From a bacterium (GTDB lineage Bacteria; Desulfobacterota; DSWW01), in contig JANQFG010000005.1 of assembly GCA_028277985.1 (NCBI GenBank), positions 18,891 through 82,890 of the forward strand: DNA of 64,000 nt, given 5' to 3'. Shown here piece after piece: positions 27,462 through 34,730 of the stretch (its first letter is position 1; every line of letters starts with the position of its first letter). The position numbers were made by a program, and so were the translations under genes. The notes under the pieces are model-generated. The model was not told the origin of the DNA and did not search any database. It was given only the letters and a program-made list of their open reading frames with translations.

Positions 27462-28223
27462 TTATCGCTTCTTACCTTTGTCAACCCCTGCAACCGAGGC
27501 CTGCAGTTTCTGCACTTCATCAGGCCTCAGCCTTCGATACCCGCCCTTGGGAAGCCCCTCCAAGGCCAGAGGCCCGAGGGCAACCCTCTTCAGCTTGACT
27601 ACCTGGTAGCGGAACCGCTCGAGCATCTTCTTGACCTGCCGGTTCCTCCCCTCGTGCAGGGTCATGCGGAGCCAGCAGTTGCGGTCCCCCCTCTTCAGAA
27701 AGGAGACCCCTGCCGGAGCGGTCTTCCTTCCGTCCAGAACCACCCCGCTCCGGAGGCGGTCGATCACCTTCTTGTCCGGAACGCCCCTGACCTTGACGTG
27801 ATAGACCTTCCTGACCTTGTACCGGGGATGAATGACCCGGTTGGCGAGTTCGCCGTCATTCGTGCACAAGAGAAGCCCCTCGGCGTCAAAATCCAATCGT
27901 CCAACGGGGTACGGCTTACCCTTGATACCGGAGAGCAGGTCCCCCACGCAGGGCCGTCCACGAGGGTCCTCCATGGTGCAGAGCATGTTCCTAGGCTTGT
28001 GAAGAAGGAAGTAGACTGGAGCTGCGGGTTTGACCCGTTTGCCGTCCACCCTGACCGAATCTTTGGCCGGATCCACACAAGTTCCCGGCTCCCGCACGGC
28101 CTTGCCGTTCAGGGTTACGCGGCCCTCCCGGATCAATTCCTCGGCGTGCCGACGGGAGGCGGTCCCGGACCGGGCCAAGAAGCGGGCAAGCCTCTCCTCA
28201 GAGGGGCTCGGGTCAGTCTTCAT
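27462..28223 (-). CDS. rRNA pseudouridine synthase, RluB/RsuA family
   Basis: A 253-residue enzyme that isomerises a uridine in ribosomal RNA. The S4 RNA-binding domain (about 10-60, ARFLARSGTASRRHAEELI) is followed by the catalytic domain with the conserved Asp in GRLDFDAEGLLL and the late motif EGRNRQVKKM. Length and motifs fit the RluB branch (23S position 2605 in E. coli) better than RsuA, but RluE/RluF cannot be excluded. It overlaps the scpB end by 11 bases. The scpA-scpB-rluB order is common in bacteria and supports translational coupling. Confidence 0.9.
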   Translation of the reverse strand: MKTDPSPSEERLARFLARSGTASRRHAEELIREGRVTLNGKAVREPGTCVDPAKDSVRVDGKRVKPAAPVYFLLHKPRNMLCTMEDPRGRPCVGDLLSGIKGKPYPVGRLDFDAEGLLLCTNDGELANRVIHPRYKVRKVYHVKVRGVPDKKVIDRLRSGVVLDGRKTAPAGVSFLKRGDRNCWLRMTLHEGRNRQVKKMLERFRYQVVKLKRVALGPLALEGLPKGGYRRLRPDEVQKLQASVAGVDKGKKR

Positions 28224-29619
28224 CAGGGTTGCCCCCCTCCCCCGGCTTCTTGAACGCCTCGTCCCCTTCCTCCGGTACTGTCTGGTCCGATTCCACTGTT
28301 TGGACCGACTCCACTGCTTGGTCCGACCCCACCGCTTGGTCCGACCCCGTCATCTGGTCCGCCCCCTCTTCCCCCTCTTCCAGCTCTTCGTAAAGCTCCA
28401 GGCGGGTCCGAGTGCTCTTCAGGATTTCGTCCAGTTCTCCCGTGGTGATTTCTTCCTCGTCCAGCGGTTCTTCATCGTCCGACCACTCGTCTTCGTCGCC
28501 GGAGACTTCTTCGTCCTCGTCGTCGTCCTCGTATTCTTCCTCTTCTTCCTGCTCGCCCTCGGCGGACTCGGTTTCCTCGGGCACTTCTGTGCCCGCCTCC
28601 TCCGACGCTGCAGCCTCCTCCCCCACCACTCCTACCACCTCCCCCTCTTCGCCCTGAGCATCCGGCTGGTCCGACCCCTCGGCCTCCTCCTGGCTCGTAT
28701 CGACCATATCCTTGATTTCCCTCAGGGTCGGCAAGTCCTTGAGGCTGTTGAGACCGAACAGCTCAAGAAAATCCTGTGTGGTGCCATACAGGATCGGCCT
28801 GCCCGGGACCTCTTTTCTCCCCAGGATGCGAAGCAGCCGTCTCTCAAGGAGGGTGCCCAGAACAGCGCCGCTGTCCACGCCCCGGATCTGTTCCGCCTCG
28901 GCCCTCGTAACGGGCTGGCGATAGGCCACGATCGCGAGCGTCTCGAGGGCTGCCCGGCTCAGACGCGCGAACTTCTGTTGCCGAAGCCGCCCGAGCCACG
29001 GGGCAAACTCGGACCGGGTACGGAACTCGTACCCGTGCGCCACCTGAACGATCTCAAGTGCCCCTTCCCTCTGCTGGTACTCCTGCTCCAGCTCGCCCAG
29101 GATCTCTTTGAGCTTCTTCTTCGGGCAATCCGGCAGCACGGCACACATCCTGTCCAGCGAGATCGGCTGCTCCGATACGAAAATCAGCGCCTCCAGGATC
29201 GGTTTCAACTTGCTCCCGTCCGCACTGGGCCGGCCTCTCGTCTTCTGCGGCTTGGGCTCCGGTTCAACCTCTTGATCAGAGCCCTCCGATTCCACCTCTT
29301 CGTCAGGGCTCTCCGGTTCAACCTCCTGGTCAGAGACCTCCGATTCAAGCTCTTCATCGGCTCCGTCATGCTCGGCAGCATCGTCGAGGCCAACCGCTTC
29401 AGCCCCGTCGACAGAGTCGTCCAGATTGACCGCCTCGTCCGGGCCGGCAGGTTCAGCCGTCTCTTCGGAACCGGCTCCCTGCTCGGCATCCTCTTCAGGC
29501 TCGGGAGGCGATTCCTCTTGCTCCGGCCTCAAGCCGACCTCCAGGGACTCGTCCACGGCGTCTTCCGGCTCGTGCGTTTCGCTTGAAAGATCGTTCTCGT
29601 TCTTTTCGTCAGGATTCAC
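28213..29619 (-). CDS. scpB: Segregation and condensation protein ScpB with long acidic extensions
   Basis: Kleisin-associated winged-helix subunit of the SMC-ScpAB condensin. The conserved core is at about residues 135-312 (LKPILEALIFVSEQPIS...ETLAIVAYRQPVTRAEAEQIRGVDS...TTQDFLELFGL). The total of 468 residues is far above the usual 180-250, because an acidic, Pro/Glu-rich tail of about 130 residues precedes the core and about 155 follow it. The C-terminal tail includes SDQAV-type repeats written by GGTCCGACCCC sequences identical to the intergenic elements of this genome. It starts with GTG at 29619, overlapping the scpA stop. The core assignment is sure; the tails are probably disordered. 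Confidence 0.92.
   Translation of the reverse strand: MNPDEKNENDLSSETHEPEDAVDESLEVGLRPEQEESPPEPEEDAEQGAGSEETAEPAGPDEAVNLDDSVDGAEAVGLDDAAEHDGADEELESEVSDQEVEPESPDEEVESEGSDQEVEPEPKPQKTRGRPSADGSKLKPILEALIFVSEQPISLDRMCAVLPDCPKKKLKEILGELEQEYQQREGALEIVQVAHGYEFRTRSEFAPWLGRLRQQKFARLSRAALETLAIVAYRQPVTRAEAEQIRGVDSGAVLGTLLERRLLRILGRKEVPGRPILYGTTQDFLELFGLNSLKDLPTLREIKDMVDTSQEEAEGSDQPDAQGEEGEVVGVVGEEAAASEEAGTEVPEETESAEGEQEEEEEYEDDDEDEEVSGDEDEWSDDEEPLDEEEITTGELDEILKSTRTRLELYEELEEGEEGADQMTGSDQAVGSDQAVESVQTVESDQTVPEEGDEAFKKPGEGGNPDED
28320..28348 (+). repeat. GGTCCGACCCC elements inside the scpB coding region
   Basis: Exact cores at 28320-28330 and 28338-28348, with another at 28668-28678 and degenerate forms near 28284, 28300 and 28355. 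On the coding strand they spell Gly-Ser-Asp-Gln repeats. Confidence 0.85.
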
Positions 29620-30379
29620 GGCTTTGCAGGGTCTCCTTCAGTTTTTCTTTCTGCTCTTCCCCACCGGACAAGGCCCTCACCTGTACGGCACCAAAGGCCT
29701 CGAACTGATAGGCCCGAATCAGGCGCAGACGAACCAGCTCCAGGATCGACAGGAAGGTGACGATGATCCCCTCACGGGAGGGCGCTCCATCGAAGAGCTC
29801 CTCAAAGGCCATCGACTCCTTCTCCGTAATAAGGTCCAGGACTTCTACGATACGGTCCACCAGACGGATGCGCTCCGGAATGACCTCGTGAAGGGTATCC
29901 TTCGGGGCCTGCTCGATGACCTTCTGGAACGCGTCCAACAGATCGAACAGGCTCGCCTTCAGGATGGGCGGCTCTTCCTCGATTTCCAAACCGTCTGTAC
30001 CTAGATGGACCTTGAACACGTCCCGGTTGAGCAACTCCCTCTCCCCGAGGGCCTGCCCGACCTCCTTGTAGCGCTGATACTCGATGAGCCGCAGGCGCAG
30101 GGACTCCAGGGATTCGAATTCATCCTCCTCGTCATCCTCCGCCTCTGCCGGCGAAGGCAGGAGCATCTTGGACTTGTGATAGGCCAGGGTGGCAGCCATG
30201 ACGAGGAAGTCGCCCACGCCGTCCAGGTTGAGCGACTCCATGACGCTCACATATTCGAGATACTTGTTCGCGATCTCTGCAACAGGGATGTTGTAGATGT
30301 CGAGCTCGTTCTTGCGTATCAAGTGCAGCAAGAGGTCGAGAGGACCTTCAAAGTCCTGAACTTTCACCTGGTAGGCCAT
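29609..30379 (-). CDS. scpA: Segregation and condensation protein ScpA
   Basis: A 256-residue kleisin that bridges SMC heads and binds ScpB in chromosome segregation. The N-terminus VQDFEGPLDLLLHLIRKNELDIYNIPVAEI is the family hallmark; MAATLAYHKSKMLLP follows, then an acidic linker. The C-terminal winged helix (about 180-250) contains IVTFLSILELVRLRLI. Its stop overlaps the GTG of scpB, which fits stoichiometric production. It lies 25 bases after the M50 protease gene. Confidence 0.95.
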   Translation of the reverse strand: MAYQVKVQDFEGPLDLLLHLIRKNELDIYNIPVAEIANKYLEYVSVMESLNLDGVGDFLVMAATLAYHKSKMLLPSPAEAEDDEEDEFESLESLRLRLIEYQRYKEVGQALGERELLNRDVFKVHLGTDGLEIEEEPPILKASLFDLLDAFQKVIEQAPKDTLHEVIPERIRLVDRIVEVLDLITEKESMAFEELFDGAPSREGIIVTFLSILELVRLRLIRAYQFEAFGAVQVRALSGGEEQKEKLKETLQSRES

Positions 30380-30404
30380 GGACTCTCTTTTTCTCGGATT
30401 CCGT

Positions 30405-31058
30405 CTACATCCCCAGCAGGGTCCTCGTCAGCAACGACATCAATCGCCAGATATGGCTCATCAGGCCGAAGGGATTGAGGAAGATCAAACCGACCACGAG
30501 GAACATGCCGTAGGGCTCGACACGACTGACCAGGATGGCCTGCTCCCTCGGAAGGAGCCCCACGAGGATCCGGCCCCCGTCAAGGGGTGGTATGGGTATA
30601 AGGTTGAACACGGCGAGCAGCACGTTGATGGCAACGCTGAACTCGGCCATGCCTTTGAAGAACCCGAGAAACATGTAGGTCGACGGCGGAAGCACCGAGG
30701 CGATCATCAGGACCAACTGATAGAAGATGCCGCTCACGGCAGCCAGTGCCAGATTCGTGAGAGGCCCGGCTGCTGCAACCCAGACCATGTCCTGCTTTGG
30801 GTTCCGGAGGCGGAAGAAGTTCACCGGCACCGGCTTCGCCCAGCCGAAAAGGAAAGATGCATTGGTCAGGAAGAGTACCGCCGGGATGAGCACCGACCCA
30901 ACCGGGTCAATATGGACCAAGGGGTTCAAGGTCAGGCGGCCCTGCAGCTTTGCGGTCGGATCGCCCAGCCGGTAGGCCGCGTATCCGTGCATCGCCTCGT
31001 GGAAGGTGATCGCCAGAAGCAGGGGCGGCACCACAATCGCCAATTTCTGTAAATCCAT
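30405..31058 (-). CDS. Site-2 protease family (M50) membrane protease
   Basis: A 217-residue intramembrane zinc metalloprotease of the small YwhC/RIP type. The zinc ligands HEAMH are at residues 20-24 in the first membrane segment. The second site, PLDGGRI, lies in a later helix (about 163-169), giving the Asp ligand. There are about five hydrophobic helices and no PDZ domain. Its physiological substrate is unknown. It lies upstream of scpA, a frequent arrangement that reflects operon history rather than function. Confidence 0.9.
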   Translation of the reverse strand: MDLQKLAIVVPPLLLAITFHEAMHGYAAYRLGDPTAKLQGRLTLNPLVHIDPVGSVLIPAVLFLTNASFLFGWAKPVPVNFFRLRNPKQDMVWVAAAGPLTNLALAAVSGIFYQLVLMIASVLPPSTYMFLGFFKGMAEFSVAINVLLAVFNLIPIPPLDGGRILVGLLPREQAILVSRVEPYGMFLVVGLIFLNPFGLMSHIWRLMSLLTRTLLGM

Positions 31059-31146
31059 GTGAAGAAGATTCCTTCAAATACGCCCGTATGGGTTCAAACT
31101 CTGTGAAAGACCCTCCAGAACCTGTAGCAGATGGTCTCGAGTCTTG

Positions 31147-33816
31147 TCAACGAGACCCGGGGACCCCTTCCTCAGAGGGAAAGTGGCGCATGATCCACTC
31201 TTTCTCTGTAGTTCGATCCGTCACGTGGCCGTTGAGTTTCGCATCCATCACCTTTTCGAGGATTTCCTTGTACCTGGGGCCGGGCTTGTACCCCATCTCC
31301 TGCAGATCCGCGCCCGTCACGGAGACCGTCACGGAACGAAGCTTGGTGATGTACAGAGAAACCGCTTTCCGGGTCTTTTCCCGGGAAGTCTTGGTCATCA
31401 GGTAGAGCAGGACCTCGATCGGCAGGGGATGGAGCCACCGGTAGACCTGGCCCGGTTTCAGATCCCTGCCGCCGACGGCCATCTTCTTGAGCACCTTTTC
31501 ACCCTCTGCCTTCGCACCCAGGATCCCGGTCAGCCGCTTGCCCACTACGGCGAGCCGTTTCCGGACCTCCTCGGTGGCCTGGTCGTCCAGGAGCGCAAGC
31601 AGGCAGAGAAGGTTGAACAGCCACTCCTCCCACGGAATGTCCAGGTAGAGGAGGCGGAACCAGGAAGACACCTGCCCGGCGTTTTCCAGGATCGCCCGGA
31701 GCCGTTTGTTGAGCACCAGGTCCGGGTGGATCACGCGCAGGAGGTCGAGTTCCTGCATTCTCTCCAGGATTTCTCTGGCCCTGGGCTCATGGAGAATCAG
31801 TTTGAGCTCTCCCATGAGCCTTCTGCCGTCGAGCTGTTCGGGCAGGCCGAGCTGGATCGCGCTCTGCATGAGCGTGCGCGTCTGGTGCCCGAGCGTGAAT
31901 TCGAACCGCTCGGAAAATCGCAGGGCCCGGTAGATCCGGGTCGGGTCTTCGACAAAGCTCAGGTTCTGGATAACACGAACCACCTTGTCCTTGATATCCT
32001 TCTCACCGCCGAAGAAGTCCACCAGCTCGCCGAACCGTTCCGGGTCGAGCCGGACCGCCAGTGTATTCATCGTGAAATCCCTGCGGAAGAGATCGAGCTT
32101 GAGCGAGCTCCATTCCACGTTCGGCAGGGATGCGGGCTTGTCGTAATACTCGAGCCGGGCGGTGGCCACATCGATCCGGAATCCATCCGGGAAGATGACC
32201 CGAGCGGTGCCGAAGCGCTCGTGGCTTCGTTTGCGCGCCTTGTACCGGTCGCACAGCTTCTGGGCAAACAGAAGGCCATCTCCCTCGACAACGATATCGA
32301 TGTCGAGATTGTCCCTTCGCAGCAGGCAATCGCGGACCACGCCACCGACCAGGTACGCGTGAATCCCGATCGACTCGGCGATCTCCCCAAACTCCCTGAG
32401 CATCTGAAAGGCCTGCGCAGGGATCCTTTCGCGCATCAGCCGCGCCACCCGCCTCTCCCGGCCCGGGACAGCCTCATCCTCAGCCGACGGATCCCTGTGC
32501 GGGGCGGGCAGAGATCTCGCGATGCTGCGCAGCATGTCCGTACGGGAGAGAAGGCCCGAGAGCTTGTCCCCCTCCAGCACCGGGATGAAGCGCTGGCCGC
32601 CCTTCAGAAGCACGTCCTGGGCTTTACGCAAGGGGTCCTCCGGGGACAGGGTGACAAAATCGGTGCTCATCACCTCGCTGACCTTTTGTTCCTTGAGCCC
32701 GTGGTAGGCAGCTTTTTCTACGATCTGTCTCGTGAGAATCCCGCGAACCGTCTCTCCCTCCAGGATGGGCAGGCTGTTGATGTTGTACCGGTTGAGGATC
32801 TCGGCTGCCTCCAGGATCGTTTGGTCCACGGTCATGGCCTTCACCGGATAGCTCATGTGATCTCGAACCTTCTCCTTCTCATCCTTTGGCTCGAGATGCT
32901 GGTTCAGAAGCACGAGCAACCGCTCCCGGACCTGGAAAAGGGTCAGATCCTTGACCGTGGCCGAGGCTGCCGTGGGGTGTCCGCCCCCTCCGAACTCCCG
33001 GGCAAGCGCCCCCACATCGACCTCGGAAATCCGGCTTCTCGCCACGAAGAAGATGCGGTTCTCCATGCGGGCGAGCACGAAGAGCACGTTCAGGTTCTCC
33101 ATGTCCTTGAGCTTGTGCACAAGGACGGCCAGGTCTCCCACGTACCCGTCGGCGCTCGCCTCGGCGATGTTGACGTCCACCCCGCGCACGGCGAAAACCT
33201 TGCGGGTCTGAATCAGCTCGTTCAGGATCGCGACCTGCTCCTGGGTAAGCTCGGGTGTGATCAGGTTCGAGACCGCGTTCAGGTCTGCCCCGCACTCGAG
33301 CAGATGGGCCGCCGCTTTCAGATCGTTTACGGTGGTGGAGGAGAAGGTCAGGGATCCGGTATCCTCGTAGATCCCGAGCATGAGGATCGTGGCCTCTTCC
33401 GGCGTGAGTGCGATCGATCGCTCCTGGAGCAGCTCCACCATCAGGGTGACACTGGCGCCATACGGCTTGTAGACCTCCACATCGCCCATTATGTCGCGGT
33501 CCGTGGGCGGATGATGATCGTAAACATGGACCTCCACGTCCGGATCGTCCACGACCTGCTGGAACCGGCCGATTCGGTCCCATTGACGGATGTCCACAAG
33601 GATGAGCCGGGTGACGCTCGCCAGGTCGATCCTCTTGAGCTTCTCGAAAGGCACCGTGTAGAGCACGCTCTCCAGAAAGAATCGCCGGAGGCTCTTCTCC
33701 TGGGAGCCGGGAAAGACCAGCACCGCTTCCGGGTATAGCTTCTTTGCGGCGATCATGGATCCCAGGGAATCGAAGTCCGCGTTGATATGTGTGGTGATTA
33801 CTTCCATATCGGTCAT
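31147..33816 (-). CDS. DHH-CBS-tRNA nucleotidyltransferase fusion, A-adding type
   Basis: An 889-residue protein. The N-terminal DHH/DHHA1 phosphoesterase part (about 1-310) has HINADFDSLG and VYDHHPPTD. A CBS pair (about 315-440) follows, then a class II nucleotidyltransferase head (about 480-640) with LVGGVVRDCLL and the metal-binding DIDIVVEG, and a C-terminal RNA-binding helical domain. The same layout is known for the A-adding enzyme of Aquifex, which completes CCA ends together with a separate CC-adding enzyme. A full CCA-adding or poly(A) activity cannot be excluded from sequence. The start is the ATG at 33816, overlapping the xerD stop as ATGA; a longer frame reaching 34599 only shadows xerD. 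Confidence 0.88.
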   Translation of the reverse strand: MTDMEVITTHINADFDSLGSMIAAKKLYPEAVLVFPGSQEKSLRRFFLESVLYTVPFEKLKRIDLASVTRLILVDIRQWDRIGRFQQVVDDPDVEVHVYDHHPPTDRDIMGDVEVYKPYGASVTLMVELLQERSIALTPEEATILMLGIYEDTGSLTFSSTTVNDLKAAAHLLECGADLNAVSNLITPELTQEQVAILNELIQTRKVFAVRGVDVNIAEASADGYVGDLAVLVHKLKDMENLNVLFVLARMENRIFFVARSRISEVDVGALAREFGGGGHPTAASATVKDLTLFQVRERLLVLLNQHLEPKDEKEKVRDHMSYPVKAMTVDQTILEAAEILNRYNINSLPILEGETVRGILTRQIVEKAAYHGLKEQKVSEVMSTDFVTLSPEDPLRKAQDVLLKGGQRFIPVLEGDKLSGLLSRTDMLRSIARSLPAPHRDPSAEDEAVPGRERRVARLMRERIPAQAFQMLREFGEIAESIGIHAYLVGGVVRDCLLRRDNLDIDIVVEGDGLLFAQKLCDRYKARKRSHERFGTARVIFPDGFRIDVATARLEYYDKPASLPNVEWSSLKLDLFRRDFTMNTLAVRLDPERFGELVDFFGGEKDIKDKVVRVIQNLSFVEDPTRIYRALRFSERFEFTLGHQTRTLMQSAIQLGLPEQLDGRRLMGELKLILHEPRAREILERMQELDLLRVIHPDLVLNKRLRAILENAGQVSSWFRLLYLDIPWEEWLFNLLCLLALLDDQATEEVRKRLAVVGKRLTGILGAKAEGEKVLKKMAVGGRDLKPGQVYRWLHPLPIEVLLYLMTKTSREKTRKAVSLYITKLRSVTVSVTGADLQEMGYKPGPRYKEILEKVMDAKLNGHVTDRTTEKEWIMRHFPSEEGVPGSR

Positions 33817-34724
33817 TTCGCTCGCGGATGGTGACGTTGATAGATCTGTTTCAGCTTCTCCCGATTCAGATGCGTATAGATCTGCGTGGTCGAGATGCTC
33901 GCATGTCCGAGCATGAGCTGTACCGATCGTAGGTCCGCCCCCCGCTCCAACAGGTGCGTGGCAAAAGAGTGTCGGAGAACATGGGGGGTGACGGGCGAAG
34001 AGATGCCTGCCTGCAATGCATATTGGTGAAGGAGCTTCCAGAAACCCTGCCGGCTCAGACCTCGGCCGGACCGGTTCAGGAACACATGGGAGACCCTCCT
34101 GGATTTTGCCAGACCGGGACGGACGCTCGTCAGGTACTCCTTGAGCGTTTCCAGGGCCACCTCTCCGACCGGCACGAGCCGCTCCTTCTTGCCCTTGCCG
34201 TAGGCCACCACGTAGCCCACCTCCAGGTTCAGATCCTTGAGCGTCAATGCCAACAACTCCGACACCCGGAGGCCCGTGGCGTAGAGAAGCTCGAGCATCG
34301 CCTGATTCCTGAGCCCGAGCGGCTCGGCCGGGTCGGGCTGTGCCAGGAGGCGGTCCACCTCGTCGAGCGTGAGGTCCTTCGGCAGGGGGGTCCCCAGACG
34401 CGGGACATCGAGCAACGCTGTGGGATCCTCCTTCATGTAGCCTTCCTTCTGGAGAAAACGATACAGGCCCCGTAGACTGCTCACCTTTCGCCGGATCGAC
34501 CGGGCCGACATACCCCCCTGTTTCTTCCCAAGGATGTAGAAGCGCAGATCCTCTTCCTGTACGTTTCGCAGAGGCCTCTTGAGGGTGTTCTCGACCCACA
34601 GAAGATACTCGGTCAGATCCCTGCTGTACGCTTCCAGAGTGTTCCGTGCGAGGCCTCTCTCCACGCGCAGGTGATCCAGGTAGGCGTCTACGAGCCTGTT
34701 GACCTTATCCGAATCTTTGGACAA
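33813..34724 (-). CDS. xerD: Tyrosine recombinase XerC/XerD
   Basis: A 303-residue site-specific recombinase that resolves chromosome dimers at dif. The SAM-like core-binding domain covers about 5-95. The catalytic domain shows Arg in TGLRVSELLAL, Lys in VAYGKGKKERLVP, HVLRHSFATHLL, His in LGHASISTTQIY and the nucleophile Tyr in QIYTHLN. Sequence around the C-terminus fits XerD rather than XerC, but the split is not certain. It starts 6 bases after mutS and overlaps the next gene by 4. Confidence 0.9.
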   Translation of the reverse strand: MSKDSDKVNRLVDAYLDHLRVERGLARNTLEAYSRDLTEYLLWVENTLKRPLRNVQEEDLRFYILGKKQGGMSARSIRRKVSSLRGLYRFLQKEGYMKEDPTALLDVPRLGTPLPKDLTLDEVDRLLAQPDPAEPLGLRNQAMLELLYATGLRVSELLALTLKDLNLEVGYVVAYGKGKKERLVPVGEVALETLKEYLTSVRPGLAKSRRVSHVFLNRSGRGLSRQGFWKLLHQYALQAGISSPVTPHVLRHSFATHLLERGADLRSVQLMLGHASISTTQIYTHLNREKLKQIYQRHHPRAK

Positions 34725-34730
34725 GACGCT

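Noticed and set aside
28030..29586. 518-codon plus-strand open frame opposite scpB
   Set aside because: Composition mirrors the acidic ScpB tails and it shows no family resemblance.
31144..33738. 864-codon plus-strand open frame opposite the A-adding enzyme
   Set aside because: Typical antisense shadow of a G+C-rich gene.
33817..34599. Upstream extension of the A-adding enzyme frame
   Set aside because: Entirely antisense-free shadow of xerD on the same strand in another frame; the ATGA overlap gives a natural start.
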